NCBI GenBank assembly: GCA_016841245.1
Contig: JAENZN010000021.1
Span: 1-64,000, forward strand
Direction: 5' to 3'
Length of the DNA stretch: 64,000 bases
DNA from: Syntrophomonas sp.
Lineage (GTDB): Bacteria > Bacillota > Syntrophomonadia > Syntrophomonadales > Syntrophomonadaceae
Shown: in pieces, positions 42,752 to 51,557 of the stretch
Numbering within the stretch: position 1 is the first letter of the stretch
How the letters are laid out: each line of letters starts with the position of its first letter
Notes under the pieces: model-generated
What the model saw: the letters and a program-made list of their open reading frames with translations, nothing else
The model's database searches: none
Told to the model about the DNA's origin: nothing
Program-made: the position numbers and the translations under genes

Positions 42752-43189
42752 AAAAAATATCGATTTAGGTATATAATTTAAGTGCAGAAGTAAATAATTT
42801 GCTTTTAATCTTGGAATCATAAATAATACCACCCACTAACTTTATATATACCATGCCCAGACAATTCTACCGCCGGTAAAACGGCGGTATTTTCTGTTTC
42901 TGAACAAGTGAAATTCTTGCAGGAAAGAACCAATTTAATGCTGAAGATCCGGGATGATAATTACCAGCAGCGTAAGTGATGGCGTTCAAATATTTAGGAG
43001 AAACAGCTCGAAAAAGTCCCGTTTTCTATAAAAAACCAAAAAAATGCAAAGAATTATCCGAATAATGACGATAAGATACTAGACGAGTAGGCCTCTCAGC
43101 AGTATTTGCAGACGGCAGATGTGGAGATGCCAGTAATATAAGCAGAGAGCCTGGCTGGTGGTTTAAAAATATCTTTGGAGAAACATTTA
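42752..43189. other. Intergenic region between cas6 copy 1 and the diguanylate cyclase gene
   Basis: About 440 bases: a terminator (42868-42898), then sequence without a convincing gene. No direct repeats resembling a CRISPR array. Confidence 0.5.
42868..42898 (+). terminator. Intrinsic terminator after cas6 copy 1
   Basis: Perfect stem TACCGCCG (42868-42875) with CGGCGGTA (42882-42889) and TTTTCTGTTT after it. Confidence 0.8.
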
Positions 43190-44740
43190 ATGCTGGAAAA
43201 CAAAATTGTATTTATTCTTTTACCTGCCATGGCCGGAGCAGCAGCTGCTCTATTGGGAATAAAGATATACCTTAGAAAAGTTGCTGGGCCTAGTACATTT
43301 ATGTATCTATTAATGGCTACTATGATTTATGCGCTGGGCTATGCTTTTGAACTGAACTCTACTTCATTGGCGGATATGCTGTTATGGTCCAAAATTGAGT
43401 ATTTGGGTATTGCTGTTATACCTGTATTTTGGGTTATGATAGTGCTTAAGCATACTGGCAGAGATCAGTGGTTAAACCGCAGGAATCTGCTGATTTTATT
43501 TACTATACCTGTTATCACTATAATCCTGCATTTTACCGATGAGTGGCACCATCTGGTTTATGCAGCCGCTTACATTAATACTGAAAGTGCTCATCCGATG
43601 CTTTCTTTTGAAAAAGGTCCCTGGTACTGGGTTCACATAATCTTTGCTGATCTTATGTTTATATCTGCCAGTATTTTATTAATCAAAAAAATGTTTGATA
43701 CAGCCGGTGTATATAGATATCAAATTAGCATTATGCTGGTTGGATCGTTTATTCCCTGGGTAACGATGATAATATATGGAACGGGAATAATTCCTTTTAA
43801 TTATGATATTAATCCACTGGGTTTCAGCATGGGTTGTTTAATATTTGCCTGGGGAATATTCCAATATCGACTTTTTGATCTGGTCCCGGTTGCATATAAA
43901 CAGGTATTCAGGAGTATGCGTGATGGGGTACTGATTTTGGATTTGAACCACAATCTAGTCGACTATAATCCTGCGGCTGATTTCATACTCAACCATATTC
44001 AAACCAGTGATCTGGGGCGGCCAATAACTGAAGTGCTGAAAGAATACCCGGATTGGATCAAGCAACTGGTATCAGATGATATTGACCAGGATGAATATGA
44101 ACTGCTTATTAATCATTCAAGCCAAAAATTTTATTATAATTGCACCATATCACCGATATTAGATAAAAACCAAAAAACAGCCGGAAAAATTCTGGTGCTT
44201 AATGAAATAACCCAGCAAGTTGAAATGGTGGAAAAGCTCCGCTTCCAGGCCACTACTGACAATCTTACCTGTGCATTGAACCGCAAATATTTTATGGAAC
44301 AATGCAGCTTGCACCTGGCTAACTCCAGGAAATCAGGACAGAGTATAGCCCTGATATTGATGGACATAGACGACTTTAAAGCGGTAAACGATACTTATGG
44401 TCATAGGGCTGGGGATATCGCTCTTAAAAAAATCACCGAAGTATGCATCAAAAACCTGCGGCCTACAGATGTTTTAGGTCGTTACGGCGGGGACGAATTT
44501 GCGGTTTTGCTGCCGGATACCACGTCTGATATTGGATTCCAGGTAGCTGAACGTCTGCGCAAAGAAGTAGCAGGTAGCCCCATAATACTTGAAGGCGATA
44601 TCATCATTGTCACAGTCAGTTTTGGTGTTACTGCGGCAGAAAGCTCATCGGGTATAGATATAGAACAACTGCTGAAACAGGCTGATGATGCCCTCTATCA
44701 GGCAAAAAACGCAGGGCGCAACTGTGTCGTGGTAAGTTGA
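43190..44740 (+). CDS. Membrane diguanylate cyclase (7TM-PAS-GGDEF)
   Basis: 516 residues: seven hydrophobic helices resembling the histidine-kinase N-terminal 7TM region (about residues 1-220), a PAS domain (MRDGVLILDLNHNLVDYNPA), then a complete GGDEF domain (DNLTCALNRKYFMEQ, LILMDIDDFKAVNDTYGHRA, RYGGDEFAVLLP). The intact GGDEF motif predicts synthesis of cyclic di-GMP at the membrane. No I-site (RxxD) is obvious five residues before the motif. ATG 43190 has GGAG nine bases upstream. It lies between two cas6 genes; a link to CRISPR function is not supported beyond position. Confidence 0.9.
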   Translation: MLENKIVFILLPAMAGAAAALLGIKIYLRKVAGPSTFMYLLMATMIYALGYAFELNSTSLADMLLWSKIEYLGIAVIPVFWVMIVLKHTGRDQWLNRRNLLILFTIPVITIILHFTDEWHHLVYAAAYINTESAHPMLSFEKGPWYWVHIIFADLMFISASILLIKKMFDTAGVYRYQISIMLVGSFIPWVTMIIYGTGIIPFNYDINPLGFSMGCLIFAWGIFQYRLFDLVPVAYKQVFRSMRDGVLILDLNHNLVDYNPAADFILNHIQTSDLGRPITEVLKEYPDWIKQLVSDDIDQDEYELLINHSSQKFYYNCTISPILDKNQKTAGKILVLNEITQQVEMVEKLRFQATTDNLTCALNRKYFMEQCSLHLANSRKSGQSIALILMDIDDFKAVNDTYGHRAGDIALKKITEVCIKNLRPTDVLGRYGGDEFAVLLPDTTSDIGFQVAERLRKEVAGSPIILEGDIIIVTVSFGVTAAESSSGIDIEQLLKQADDALYQAKNAGRNCVVVS

Positions 44741-45038
44741 AAACTGCGCTATGAAACATATATAGGGTAAATCTAAAATATAGTCTTGGATCGGGAACGA
44801 TACTGCGTCTTAGTATTGCGGCTGCTGCTTCTCCCAGGAGCATGTTGGTCTTACCAATTAACAACCCCTTATCTTTAAATTATAGGGGGACCTTCCTGCC
44901 ACCAAGTCCATCAATGGTAGGTGTGTCCCTGTTCCTTAACCCGGTGTGTCCCCTGACCTTGCCTGCTTAAAGGAAGGTGTGTTTCCAGCCATTAACTTGA
45001 GAATTCCAATAAAGAAAAGGCCCTCCTGTAAATGCCCG
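44741..45038. other. Gap after the diguanylate cyclase gene
   Basis: About 300 bases without a gene. Its right half holds the GGTGTGTCCC repeats listed separately; the left part shows nothing recognisable. Confidence 0.5.
44885..44990. repeat. GGTGTGTCCC repeat elements (reverse orientation copies)
   Basis: GGTGTGTCCC occurs at 44920-44929 and 44943-44952, with TTCCTTAACC between and a degenerate copy near 44975. These are the reverse complements of the GGGACACACC and GGTTAAGGAA parts of the array at 27237-27960, so the same element family is dispersed. Confidence 0.75.
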
Positions 45039-45206
45039 TTATAATTTATTGTCGATAGGATATTCATCGTTAATCATACGAATCTTAATATCTGCATCAA
45101 AAAAATCCCTGACAAATTTTAAAAAAGCATCTTACTCAAGAAATTTTCCTTCGCTAATTGATCTGAAATTTCCAAAATCATGTGCCCCGAAGCGAATATG
45201 GATCAT
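45039..45206 (-). pseudogene. Small gene interrupted by an in-frame stop
   Basis: Minus-strand frame from ATG 45206, with GAGGGG six bases upstream, reads MIHIRFGAHDFGNFRSISEG..., meets TAA at codon 25, and continues in the same frame with KFVRDFFDADIKIRMINDEY to a final TAA. One base change (for example CAA to TAA) explains it. About 55 codons; family unknown. Confidence 0.5.
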
Positions 45207-45254
45207 ATTCGCCCCTCAGGAACACAATTTTGAAATTAGTTATCCAGTAAAATG

Positions 45255-45507
45255 GAGCTGACCAAAAAATACTGAAGAAGAAAGTCTGAAAGAAATCTTT
45301 CATGGTGTTTTGTGCCTCAAGAAAGTAATGATTATAAAAATGAACGACATATTAAAATGACCATCGGAGAACAAGATCAAAATAATTTCCAGCTGACCTG
45401 CAGCGTCTAACTGCTTTACATCGAAGAGATTCACCGTGGCAAGCGCTGGTAATTAAAAATGGAGTTGACATTAAATTTTTGCAGGTATGTACTGTCATTT
45501 GAACATA
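45255..45507 (+). pseudogene. Frameshifted gene remnant
   Basis: Three plus-strand frames each read like protein and connect only by frameshifts: NTEEESLKEIFHGV (near 45270), VPQESNDYKNERHIKMTIGE (near 45310-45375), and FPADLQRLTALHRRDSPWQA followed by LVIKNGVDIKFLQVCTVI and TGA near 45505. At least two indels are needed. I do not recognise the family. Confidence 0.45.
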
Positions 45508-45585
45508 AGCCCGCTAAAATTGATGGCTGGAAAGAAAAGGTGTAAAATGTCATTGTATGGAAAAATGGGGAGGAATTATAAGAAA

Positions 45586-46329
45586 ATGAGGATAAGTGTG
45601 ATACTCGAAACTGATCGGGAGATAAATCTGCCGATACAGTACAATCATATCCTGCAGGGATTTCTTTACGAGAACCTGACCGATAAAGATTACCGGGAGT
45701 TTTTACACCAGACCGGATACAGGGATGGCAATAAGGTATTTAGACTCTTTACATACTCACGCCTGCTGGGGAAATTTAGAATGAATCAACAATCAGGGCA
45801 GATATCTTTCCAATCTCCAGTAGAAATAATCATTTCGTCAGCAGTTGAGCAATTCCTTACAGATCTAGCTGAAACCTTGATAAAATCTGATTCCAATTAT
45901 CTCGGGCAAAACCAGGTAGAAATAAAGAGTATTAATGTTCATCGAAATATTAACTTCGGTAATGAAGTCAAAATCAAGATGCTCTCACCCGCTGTAGCCT
46001 ACACCACTTTGCAAAACCAGGATGTCAAATATACCTACTACATGTCTCCCTGGAAAAGCCAGTTTGCAGATATTGCCAGGAATAATCTTCTGATCAAACA
46101 TGAAATAATCCACGGCTTCAAACCGGAAAACCAGGAACTAAAAATCATCCCCAACGGCAATCAAGAAAAAAAATTCGAAAAGACCCTGAACTATAAAGGC
46201 ACGATCATAAAAGGATACAACGGTATCTACTGGCTCAAAGGCAGTCCCGAACTAATAAAGGTCGCCCACGATACCGGTCTCGGTTCAAAAAACAGCCAGG
46301 GGTTTGGGTGCTGGGAGGTGGTGAAATGA
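45586..46329 (+). CDS. cas6: CRISPR endoribonuclease Cas6, copy 2
   Basis: 247 residues, paralogue of the protein at 41996: PIQYNHILQGFLYENLTDKD, FTYSRLLGKFRM, YYMSPWKSQFADIARNNLL, LKIIPNGNQEKKFEKTLNYK, and the Gly-rich GLGSKNSQGFGCWEV end. ATG 45586 follows GGGGAGG; an open frame extends upstream without a site. This copy is next to the type III-D operon, the first copy further out, so they may serve different effectors or be redundant. The His commonly used for catalysis cannot be assigned without a structure-based alignment. Confidence 0.92.
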   Translation: MRISVILETDREINLPIQYNHILQGFLYENLTDKDYREFLHQTGYRDGNKVFRLFTYSRLLGKFRMNQQSGQISFQSPVEIIISSAVEQFLTDLAETLIKSDSNYLGQNQVEIKSINVHRNINFGNEVKIKMLSPAVAYTTLQNQDVKYTYYMSPWKSQFADIARNNLLIKHEIIHGFKPENQELKIIPNGNQEKKFEKTLNYKGTIIKGYNGIYWLKGSPELIKVAHDTGLGSKNSQGFGCWEVVK

Positions 46330-46668
46330 AGGTGTAAAAATAAGCCTAAAAATTATTTGATCATTTTATGCGCCTTTGAGCGACTTGATATTCTGATCGT
46401 AAAATAATCAACGATTAGCATACCTTTCCTAATTATAGAAAAGTGACGTCTACCCGCAGTAATGTTAAAGAACCGGGTAGCGACTATACTGCAAGAAGAG
46501 GGCAAACAGTATTTTAATAGAAGTGCTATTTTTAAAATTAAAGTGTGTTTTTAATGTGATTATGATGGACTGCATTTTTAATAGCAGAATCGTCCTAAAT
46601 GTAAAAGCTTTTTATAAAGAGACTAAGTGGAACTCTGATGAAAAATAGATACGAAAGGAAAGATCAAT
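46330..46668. other. Intergenic region before the III-D operon
   Basis: About 340 bases. A perfect 7-bp hairpin CTACCCG / CGGGTAG (46450-46480) without a T-run, and a short plus-strand frame around 46540-46650 (VIMMDCIFNSRIVLNVKAFY..., stop) that reads like a gene fragment. The promoter for the following operon should lie here, but no clear boxes stand out. Confidence 0.4.
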
Positions 46669-47589
46669 ATGGGACAAAATGGCAAAAAAGCATTTGGGAA
46701 AATCCATAAAAACTACCAGCATCTAAACAAAATGATGGTAGAAGAAATGGATATTGCCTCAGAGCATGACGGCTTGACAGGTGATTATCGCGAGCAGATG
46801 TGGATGAAGCTGTTTCGAAGTATTATTCCTCAAAAATTTTCAATGGCCCAGGGGGTAATGATCATTGATGTGGAGAGAAAAGTCTCCAAGGAAATTGATA
46901 TTGCCGTATACGATGAACAGTATACCCCCTATGTTTTTCAGTACAATACCCTGAAATTTATCCCCATAGAAGCCGTTGCAATGGTGATCGAATGTAAAAG
47001 TACTAATCCAAAATTAGATGAGTTAGTAGAATGGGCGGATGCAATTGAAACGTTAACCCCCAAAGCCTCCGGGATTGCCAGAATGGCTACGGGGTACTTC
47101 TGTGGGCTAACCAGTGAATATCAAAAAAAGACAAAGCCTATTAAAATTTTGGCCACTATTAAAACCTCCGCAACCGAAAAACCAATGGAAAAGCTTAAAG
47201 AGAAGTTGGGAGATCAATTTGATTTTATCATTCAGAAGCAAGCGGATGAAGACGAAGAATTTACAGTGCTGATAAAAAACGAAGACAAATCTTTGGGCTG
47301 GTGGGGAAAACAATTAAATGGAATAGGAGACGAAAATTATCTCGAAATAAAGAGTATATCAAAATGCCAATTAGATAAGGCAGGTTGCGAAGAGTTGTCC
47401 TTTGAGGGAGAAAACCTCCTTACAAATACTTTGAAGAATCTAAGAGTTGAAGGCAATGAATTTCTTTCTCTCAATTTGCAATTGAACCAATTGTTGATGA
47501 TCTTAAACAATCCAATGCTGTTCCCTCACTTTGCTTATGCTAAAAGATTTAATGAGATAATTAAGAACCTGCCCGAGGATACTAAATAG
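46669..47589 (+). CDS. DUF6602 family protein, putative PD-(D/E)XK nuclease
   Basis: 306 residues. The N-terminal ~190 match the DUF6602 pattern: a helix with GDYREQMWMKLFRSIIP (Glu42), GVMIIDVERKVSKEIDIAVYD (Asp77), and VAMVIECKST (Glu108, Lys110), which gives the E...D...ExK arrangement of PD-(D/E)XK nucleases. The C-terminal third shows no known domain. It is 33 bases upstream of cas10 with the same orientation and probably the same operon. A role as a nuclease acting with the type III-D system is inferred from motif and position. No CARF or SAVED sensor is visible in it. GAAAGGAAAG precedes ATG. Confidence 0.75.
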   Translation: MGQNGKKAFGKIHKNYQHLNKMMVEEMDIASEHDGLTGDYREQMWMKLFRSIIPQKFSMAQGVMIIDVERKVSKEIDIAVYDEQYTPYVFQYNTLKFIPIEAVAMVIECKSTNPKLDELVEWADAIETLTPKASGIARMATGYFCGLTSEYQKKTKPIKILATIKTSATEKPMEKLKEKLGDQFDFIIQKQADEDEEFTVLIKNEDKSLGWWGKQLNGIGDENYLEIKSISKCQLDKAGCEELSFEGENLLTNTLKNLRVEGNEFLSLNLQLNQLLMILNNPMLFPHFAYAKRFNEIIKNLPEDTK

Positions 47590-47622
47590 CTGATATAAAC
47601 AAAAGGAAAGGAGGCCAGTCAA

Positions 47623-49242
47623 ATGGCTGTCTATGCTTACATAGATGTGTCGCAAAAACAAGAGTACATCTACAGAAATAGTAGGCTGAGAGATAATCTT
47701 TATCATTCCTTTATTATTAAGGCTGTAACAGAAGAGTTAACCGAAAAAAACGAACTACCGGACAAAGAAATAGAATTAAGCGATATTATATCTCTGGGAA
47801 AATATCTGAACGACTGCTTCTGCTCACATTATACTTTTGAATATTCAGGTGGCGGCAATAGTATTATCCGCTTTGAAACATATGAAATTGCTGAAAAATT
47901 TGTCAAAGGATATTCTTTTATAGTATTGAAAGCCTATCCGGATCTGGAACTCTATATTAGCTTGGTAGATGAAGAAAAAGAGATAATAGCTAATCAATAT
48001 GATAAAGATAGACAAATAAAAAACTTGTTAATCAAAAGGGCCGATGCAATGAAGGACAAACGCCGATCACGCTTTAAACGCTGGAGCTATGGGATAGAAG
48101 CGATTAAGGAGAACGGACAACCCAAACAAATAAAAACTGCAGACCGCAAAGAAGATACAGAAGAACAAATGATAAGGAATTATTTGTTCAAGAAATTTGA
48201 AGATGCTTTAGAGGATACCGTGACGGTTACGGCTGAACTGCAAAATTATAAGAAGGAAGATGGCAAAAGCTATATCGGGGTTATTTCCATTGACGGCAAT
48301 AAAATGGGCGACATGATAAATAAAATTGCTAGCTTTGAAGTTTTAAGAAATTTTAGTGAAGCAATAGAAAAAATTTATTTTGGCGCTATCGTGGAGGCCT
48401 TGCAGGAATATCGGAAAAAAGTAGAAGCCAAAGATATGCTTCTTACTCCGGTTTTGCAGGCGGGAGATGACATTTGCCTGATTGTCGAAGCAGAACATGC
48501 TATAGAAATTGCGGCGGGCATCCTTGGGAAAATAGCAATAAAATCCCGAGAGGATTGTAATCAAATAATTTTGCGAAAAATCATAGGCTCCGGCTATTTA
48601 ACCGCTTGCGGGGGAGTAGCCCTTGCAAGATACAGCTATCCTTTTTTTGAATTAGTAAAAATTGCGGAAAGGCTATGCCACAGGGCAAAAGAAAATATTT
48701 ATTTGGTCAAAACCCCGCAAGAAGAAATGCAGAGGAATTGTTTCCTGCATTGGGAATTGGTCCAGAGCCAGGTAACTACAGGGATTTCCTATGAGAGCTA
48801 TGTGAAGGACAGAAATATTAAGGAAAGGTTTCATATTAAACCCCTGTGTATTGACCAGACTGGATTGGTTGAAGATGGCTTTTTCAGCTATGAGGCTTTT
48901 AACAGACTGGTTAGAGCAATCCAAGCAGCACAAACAGAAAAAAAGATCAGTAGCTCTTTCCTGGAAAATCTTAAGAAGCAAATGTATGGAGGTATTGAAT
49001 CATACCGTCTGTTTTTAAATACCAATAAACAAGAAAGCAATAATTTGGAAAATTCAGTTGAAGATATATTGGGTAATAATGTAGATGAACATAGGACTGT
49101 GGATCAATACATGACTTTGATAAAGGACGACGGAAAAGAAAAGCGAATCACCTATATTTTAAATGATGTGCTGGAAGCGCTGCCATTTATGGCCAAGATA
49201 AAGGAGGGCTCTGATGGGGCAGGAGAAAAATTATCAAATTGA
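47623..49242 (+). CDS. cas10: Type III-D CRISPR Cas10, HD-less, AGDD palm motif
   Basis: 539 residues. Starts VYAYIDVSQKQEYIYRNSRL, a Cas10 palm beginning; the first cyclase metal site is SIDGNKMG (Asp224), the second LQAGDDICLIVEAE (AGDD at 280-283, in place of GGDD). No N-terminal HD nuclease domain exists, and the protein is short for Cas10; both fit subtype III-D. Both aspartates of the palm site are kept, so oligoadenylate synthesis remains possible. AAAGGAGG precedes ATG. It overlaps the next gene by 29 bases. Confidence 0.9.
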   Translation: MAVYAYIDVSQKQEYIYRNSRLRDNLYHSFIIKAVTEELTEKNELPDKEIELSDIISLGKYLNDCFCSHYTFEYSGGGNSIIRFETYEIAEKFVKGYSFIVLKAYPDLELYISLVDEEKEIIANQYDKDRQIKNLLIKRADAMKDKRRSRFKRWSYGIEAIKENGQPKQIKTADRKEDTEEQMIRNYLFKKFEDALEDTVTVTAELQNYKKEDGKSYIGVISIDGNKMGDMINKIASFEVLRNFSEAIEKIYFGAIVEALQEYRKKVEAKDMLLTPVLQAGDDICLIVEAEHAIEIAAGILGKIAIKSREDCNQIILRKIIGSGYLTACGGVALARYSYPFFELVKIAERLCHRAKENIYLVKTPQEEMQRNCFLHWELVQSQVTTGISYESYVKDRNIKERFHIKPLCIDQTGLVEDGFFSYEAFNRLVRAIQAAQTEKKISSSFLENLKKQMYGGIESYRLFLNTNKQESNNLENSVEDILGNNVDEHRTVDQYMTLIKDDGKEKRITYILNDVLEALPFMAKIKEGSDGAGEKLSN

Positions 49243-49930
49243 AATAAAAATTTGCAGTGAAGCTATTTTCACCAGCGGAGAAAAAGAGAGTAATCTTGTA
49301 CAGTCCAGAGCGCAGACCGATGTGCATGGGTTTATATATTTTCATGCCAAAACCTTGAAAGGACAGCTTAAACGCCAGGCATTTTGGCTGTTGAGGCAAT
49401 ATGCGGTTATGGATCTCAGCGAAGGGAAGACTCGGGCCAACTCCTTTTATGAATCTATTGTCCGATTATTTGGCATCAGTTCTGAAGAAGGACAAAGTTC
49501 TGGTTTAATGAAGCTGAGCAATCTGGAGCTTGATGAGAAGTTGAGAAACTATTTCATCGCTCAGCGGAAGATAGATGAAGAGAAAGATTATTGCCGGATT
49601 TCTCCCCATGATTTGATCGCAGCCCAAACCCATATCCGCACAGGTATTCAAATGGAAAATGGAGTTGCCATAAATAAAATGTTGAATACCTTTCATACCG
49701 TAAGGAAGGGTTTGACGTTTTATTCCACGGTATCTTTTGAAGAAGAGGTAAACAGAGCCTTGATAGATGATCTAGCCCGGATTGTATATTCTTTCAGGAG
49801 GATTGGTGCTGGTATCCACCGGGGGAGAGGTGAGATCAAGGCAAGTTTGCTTATTGACGGAAAGAAGATGCCATATGATCAATTGATGAACACAGGGGGT
49901 GGGAGAAGTGTATTGTTACAGGATTGTTGA
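49214..49930 (+). CDS. Cas7-like (Csm3-type) RAMP subunit
   Basis: 238 residues, one RAMP domain. The early segment SRAQTDVHGFIYFHAKTLKG corresponds to the conserved Asp and glycine loop of Csm3, and RRIGAGIHRGRGEIKASLL is the C-terminal Gly-rich loop. The Asp in TDVHG is in the position of the target-RNA-cutting Asp of Csm3, so this subunit may cut RNA. AAGGAGGG precedes ATG; overlaps cas10 upstream and csx10 downstream. Confidence 0.85.
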   Translation: MGQEKNYQIEIKICSEAIFTSGEKESNLVQSRAQTDVHGFIYFHAKTLKGQLKRQAFWLLRQYAVMDLSEGKTRANSFYESIVRLFGISSEEGQSSGLMKLSNLELDEKLRNYFIAQRKIDEEKDYCRISPHDLIAAQTHIRTGIQMENGVAINKMLNTFHTVRKGLTFYSTVSFEEEVNRALIDDLARIVYSFRRIGAGIHRGRGEIKASLLIDGKKMPYDQLMNTGGGRSVLLQDC

Positions 49931-51557
49931 AATCACCAATCTGGAGCCTCTTAAAATAGGCGCTCGTGGGGCGCAAAGTACTTATGCCGAACCTACGGCG
50001 GAATACATTCCCGGCTCTACCCTGCGGGGAGCCCTGATTAGCCAACTGATTCACCTGGGGTTATTTGACGACAACACCAAAAGCGGTTTTTTATTGGGCA
50101 TGGAATGTTATAATGCTTATCCATACTCCGATGGGGTATTTTATCTGCCTCGACCTTTCCATTTACGAGTGGATAAACATGAGTGGCGAAAAGCAAGGGC
50201 GCATGGTAAAAAAATGATGCCATTATCTAATTTATGGCAGGAAAAAGGGAACACGTCGGGGGCGAAGAATCAACCAGAATATTCTTTTATAGCTGTAGAA
50301 CACGAATTGGGTGAAGAAAAACGGGATGCCCTGCGCGGGAAAAATGTTATAAAGGAATACAGGCTGCACCATTCGACCTGTAAGAGTCAAGTGCAAGAAC
50401 CGGAGAATCTGTTCCGGTACGAAGCCATTTCCGCAGGCCAGAAATTTTGGGGAATCCTCAAATATAATAAGGAACTGGAACCGCAGTTTAATGCTTTGCT
50501 GGGAGAAAAACGAATTATTTACCTGGGAGGCTCCAAAGGCTCCGGATATGGCAAGAGTGAGATAAAGACTGTAGATGGACCTTTAGGGGAATATGATGAA
50601 ATTAAGCAGTTGTTGGGAATAAAATCATCCCCTAAAAATAGTGACGAGGGAAATAGTGAGATGGAAATCGTGATTACCTGCCTTTCTGATTGTTTGTTTA
50701 GAAATGAATGGGGTCAGCCCATCAACCACCTGTCTGAACAGTACTTATATGGATTGACCGGGAAATATCCGACCTTAGAAAGACAATTTGTTCAGACCGG
50801 AAAAACAGAAGGCTACAACACCACCTGGCAAGCCAGGTATCCGAAAGAGACAACGGTCAAGGCCGGTTCTGTACTGATCTATAGTTTCGCCGAGGGGTTG
50901 ACATCAGAGGAAATACAACGATTGGAAGGAACTTTATTGGGCAGCCGAAATCAGGATGGATACGGCTGGCTGGGAGTAGATCTATATTATCCCGAATATA
51001 TGCTGCTTGATGATAGAAAAGAAAACAGTATCCACTTAGAGGAATTGTTGCAGGAGAAGCCGGTAAGCGAAACCTTCAAAATTCTGATTGGAGGGTTGAA
51101 GGACGCCAAAGAACGTTGGCTGAAAATGCTTTTTGGCCAATTAAGTGGAAATTTCTATGATGATAATAAAAATAAAGCACTAATTATTTCATTAAAATTA
51201 AACAACAGCCAACTAAAAAATATGGAAGATTTAATTGATGATTGGGTTAAATCAAAGGAAAAGGGAAATCCATACAGGTTGGAGGATAAATCGAAAACTA
51301 TATTAGAACGGCATTATATCAATGATAAAACCCTTTTTTCCCTAAACGACTGTGATTTAAATAGGATTTGGAATTATTTAAAAGGCAATTCCAACGACGA
51401 ATTAAGGGGGTTTGCCAATATAACTTTAAGTACACAACGGGGTAGTCTGTTTTATTATGATATTGATGATAAAGAGCAGGCTGCGAGGAAATTTATAGCC
51501 GATCTGGTAAAGACAGGATTATATATTGAACGGATGGGGAGGGGCAGGAATGAATAA
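49908..51557 (+). CDS. csx10: Csx10 (Cas5-like RAMP of type III-D)
   Basis: About 549 residues. CYRIVEITNLEPLKIGARGA and YIPGSTLRGALISQL are the Csx10 N-terminal signature, with a Gly-rich loop LGGSKGSGYGKSEI and a second RAMP-like part ending GTLLGSRNQDGYGWLGV. The last ~170 residues are divergent. It should cap the 5' handle of the crRNA in the III-D complex. I use GTG 49908 (AGGGGGTGGGAG upstream); GTG 49899 is also in frame. Overlaps the genes on both sides. Confidence 0.88.
   Translation: MYCYRIVEITNLEPLKIGARGAQSTYAEPTAEYIPGSTLRGALISQLIHLGLFDDNTKSGFLLGMECYNAYPYSDGVFYLPRPFHLRVDKHEWRKARAHGKKMMPLSNLWQEKGNTSGAKNQPEYSFIAVEHELGEEKRDALRGKNVIKEYRLHHSTCKSQVQEPENLFRYEAISAGQKFWGILKYNKELEPQFNALLGEKRIIYLGGSKGSGYGKSEIKTVDGPLGEYDEIKQLLGIKSSPKNSDEGNSEMEIVITCLSDCLFRNEWGQPINHLSEQYLYGLTGKYPTLERQFVQTGKTEGYNTTWQARYPKETTVKAGSVLIYSFAEGLTSEEIQRLEGTLLGSRNQDGYGWLGVDLYYPEYMLLDDRKENSIHLEELLQEKPVSETFKILIGGLKDAKERWLKMLFGQLSGNFYDDNKNKALIISLKLNNSQLKNMEDLIDDWVKSKEKGNPYRLEDKSKTILERHYINDKTLFSLNDCDLNRIWNYLKGNSNDELRGFANITLSTQRGSLFYYDIDDKEQAARKFIADLVKTGLYIERMGRGRNE

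Noticed and set aside
43190-44740. Diguanylate cyclase as a CRISPR signalling component (GGDEF and Cas10 share a fold)
   Set aside because: The domain order (7TM-PAS-GGDEF with intact GGDEF) is that of an ordinary c-di-GMP enzyme, it is bounded by a terminator upstream, and nothing but position connects it to the cas genes.
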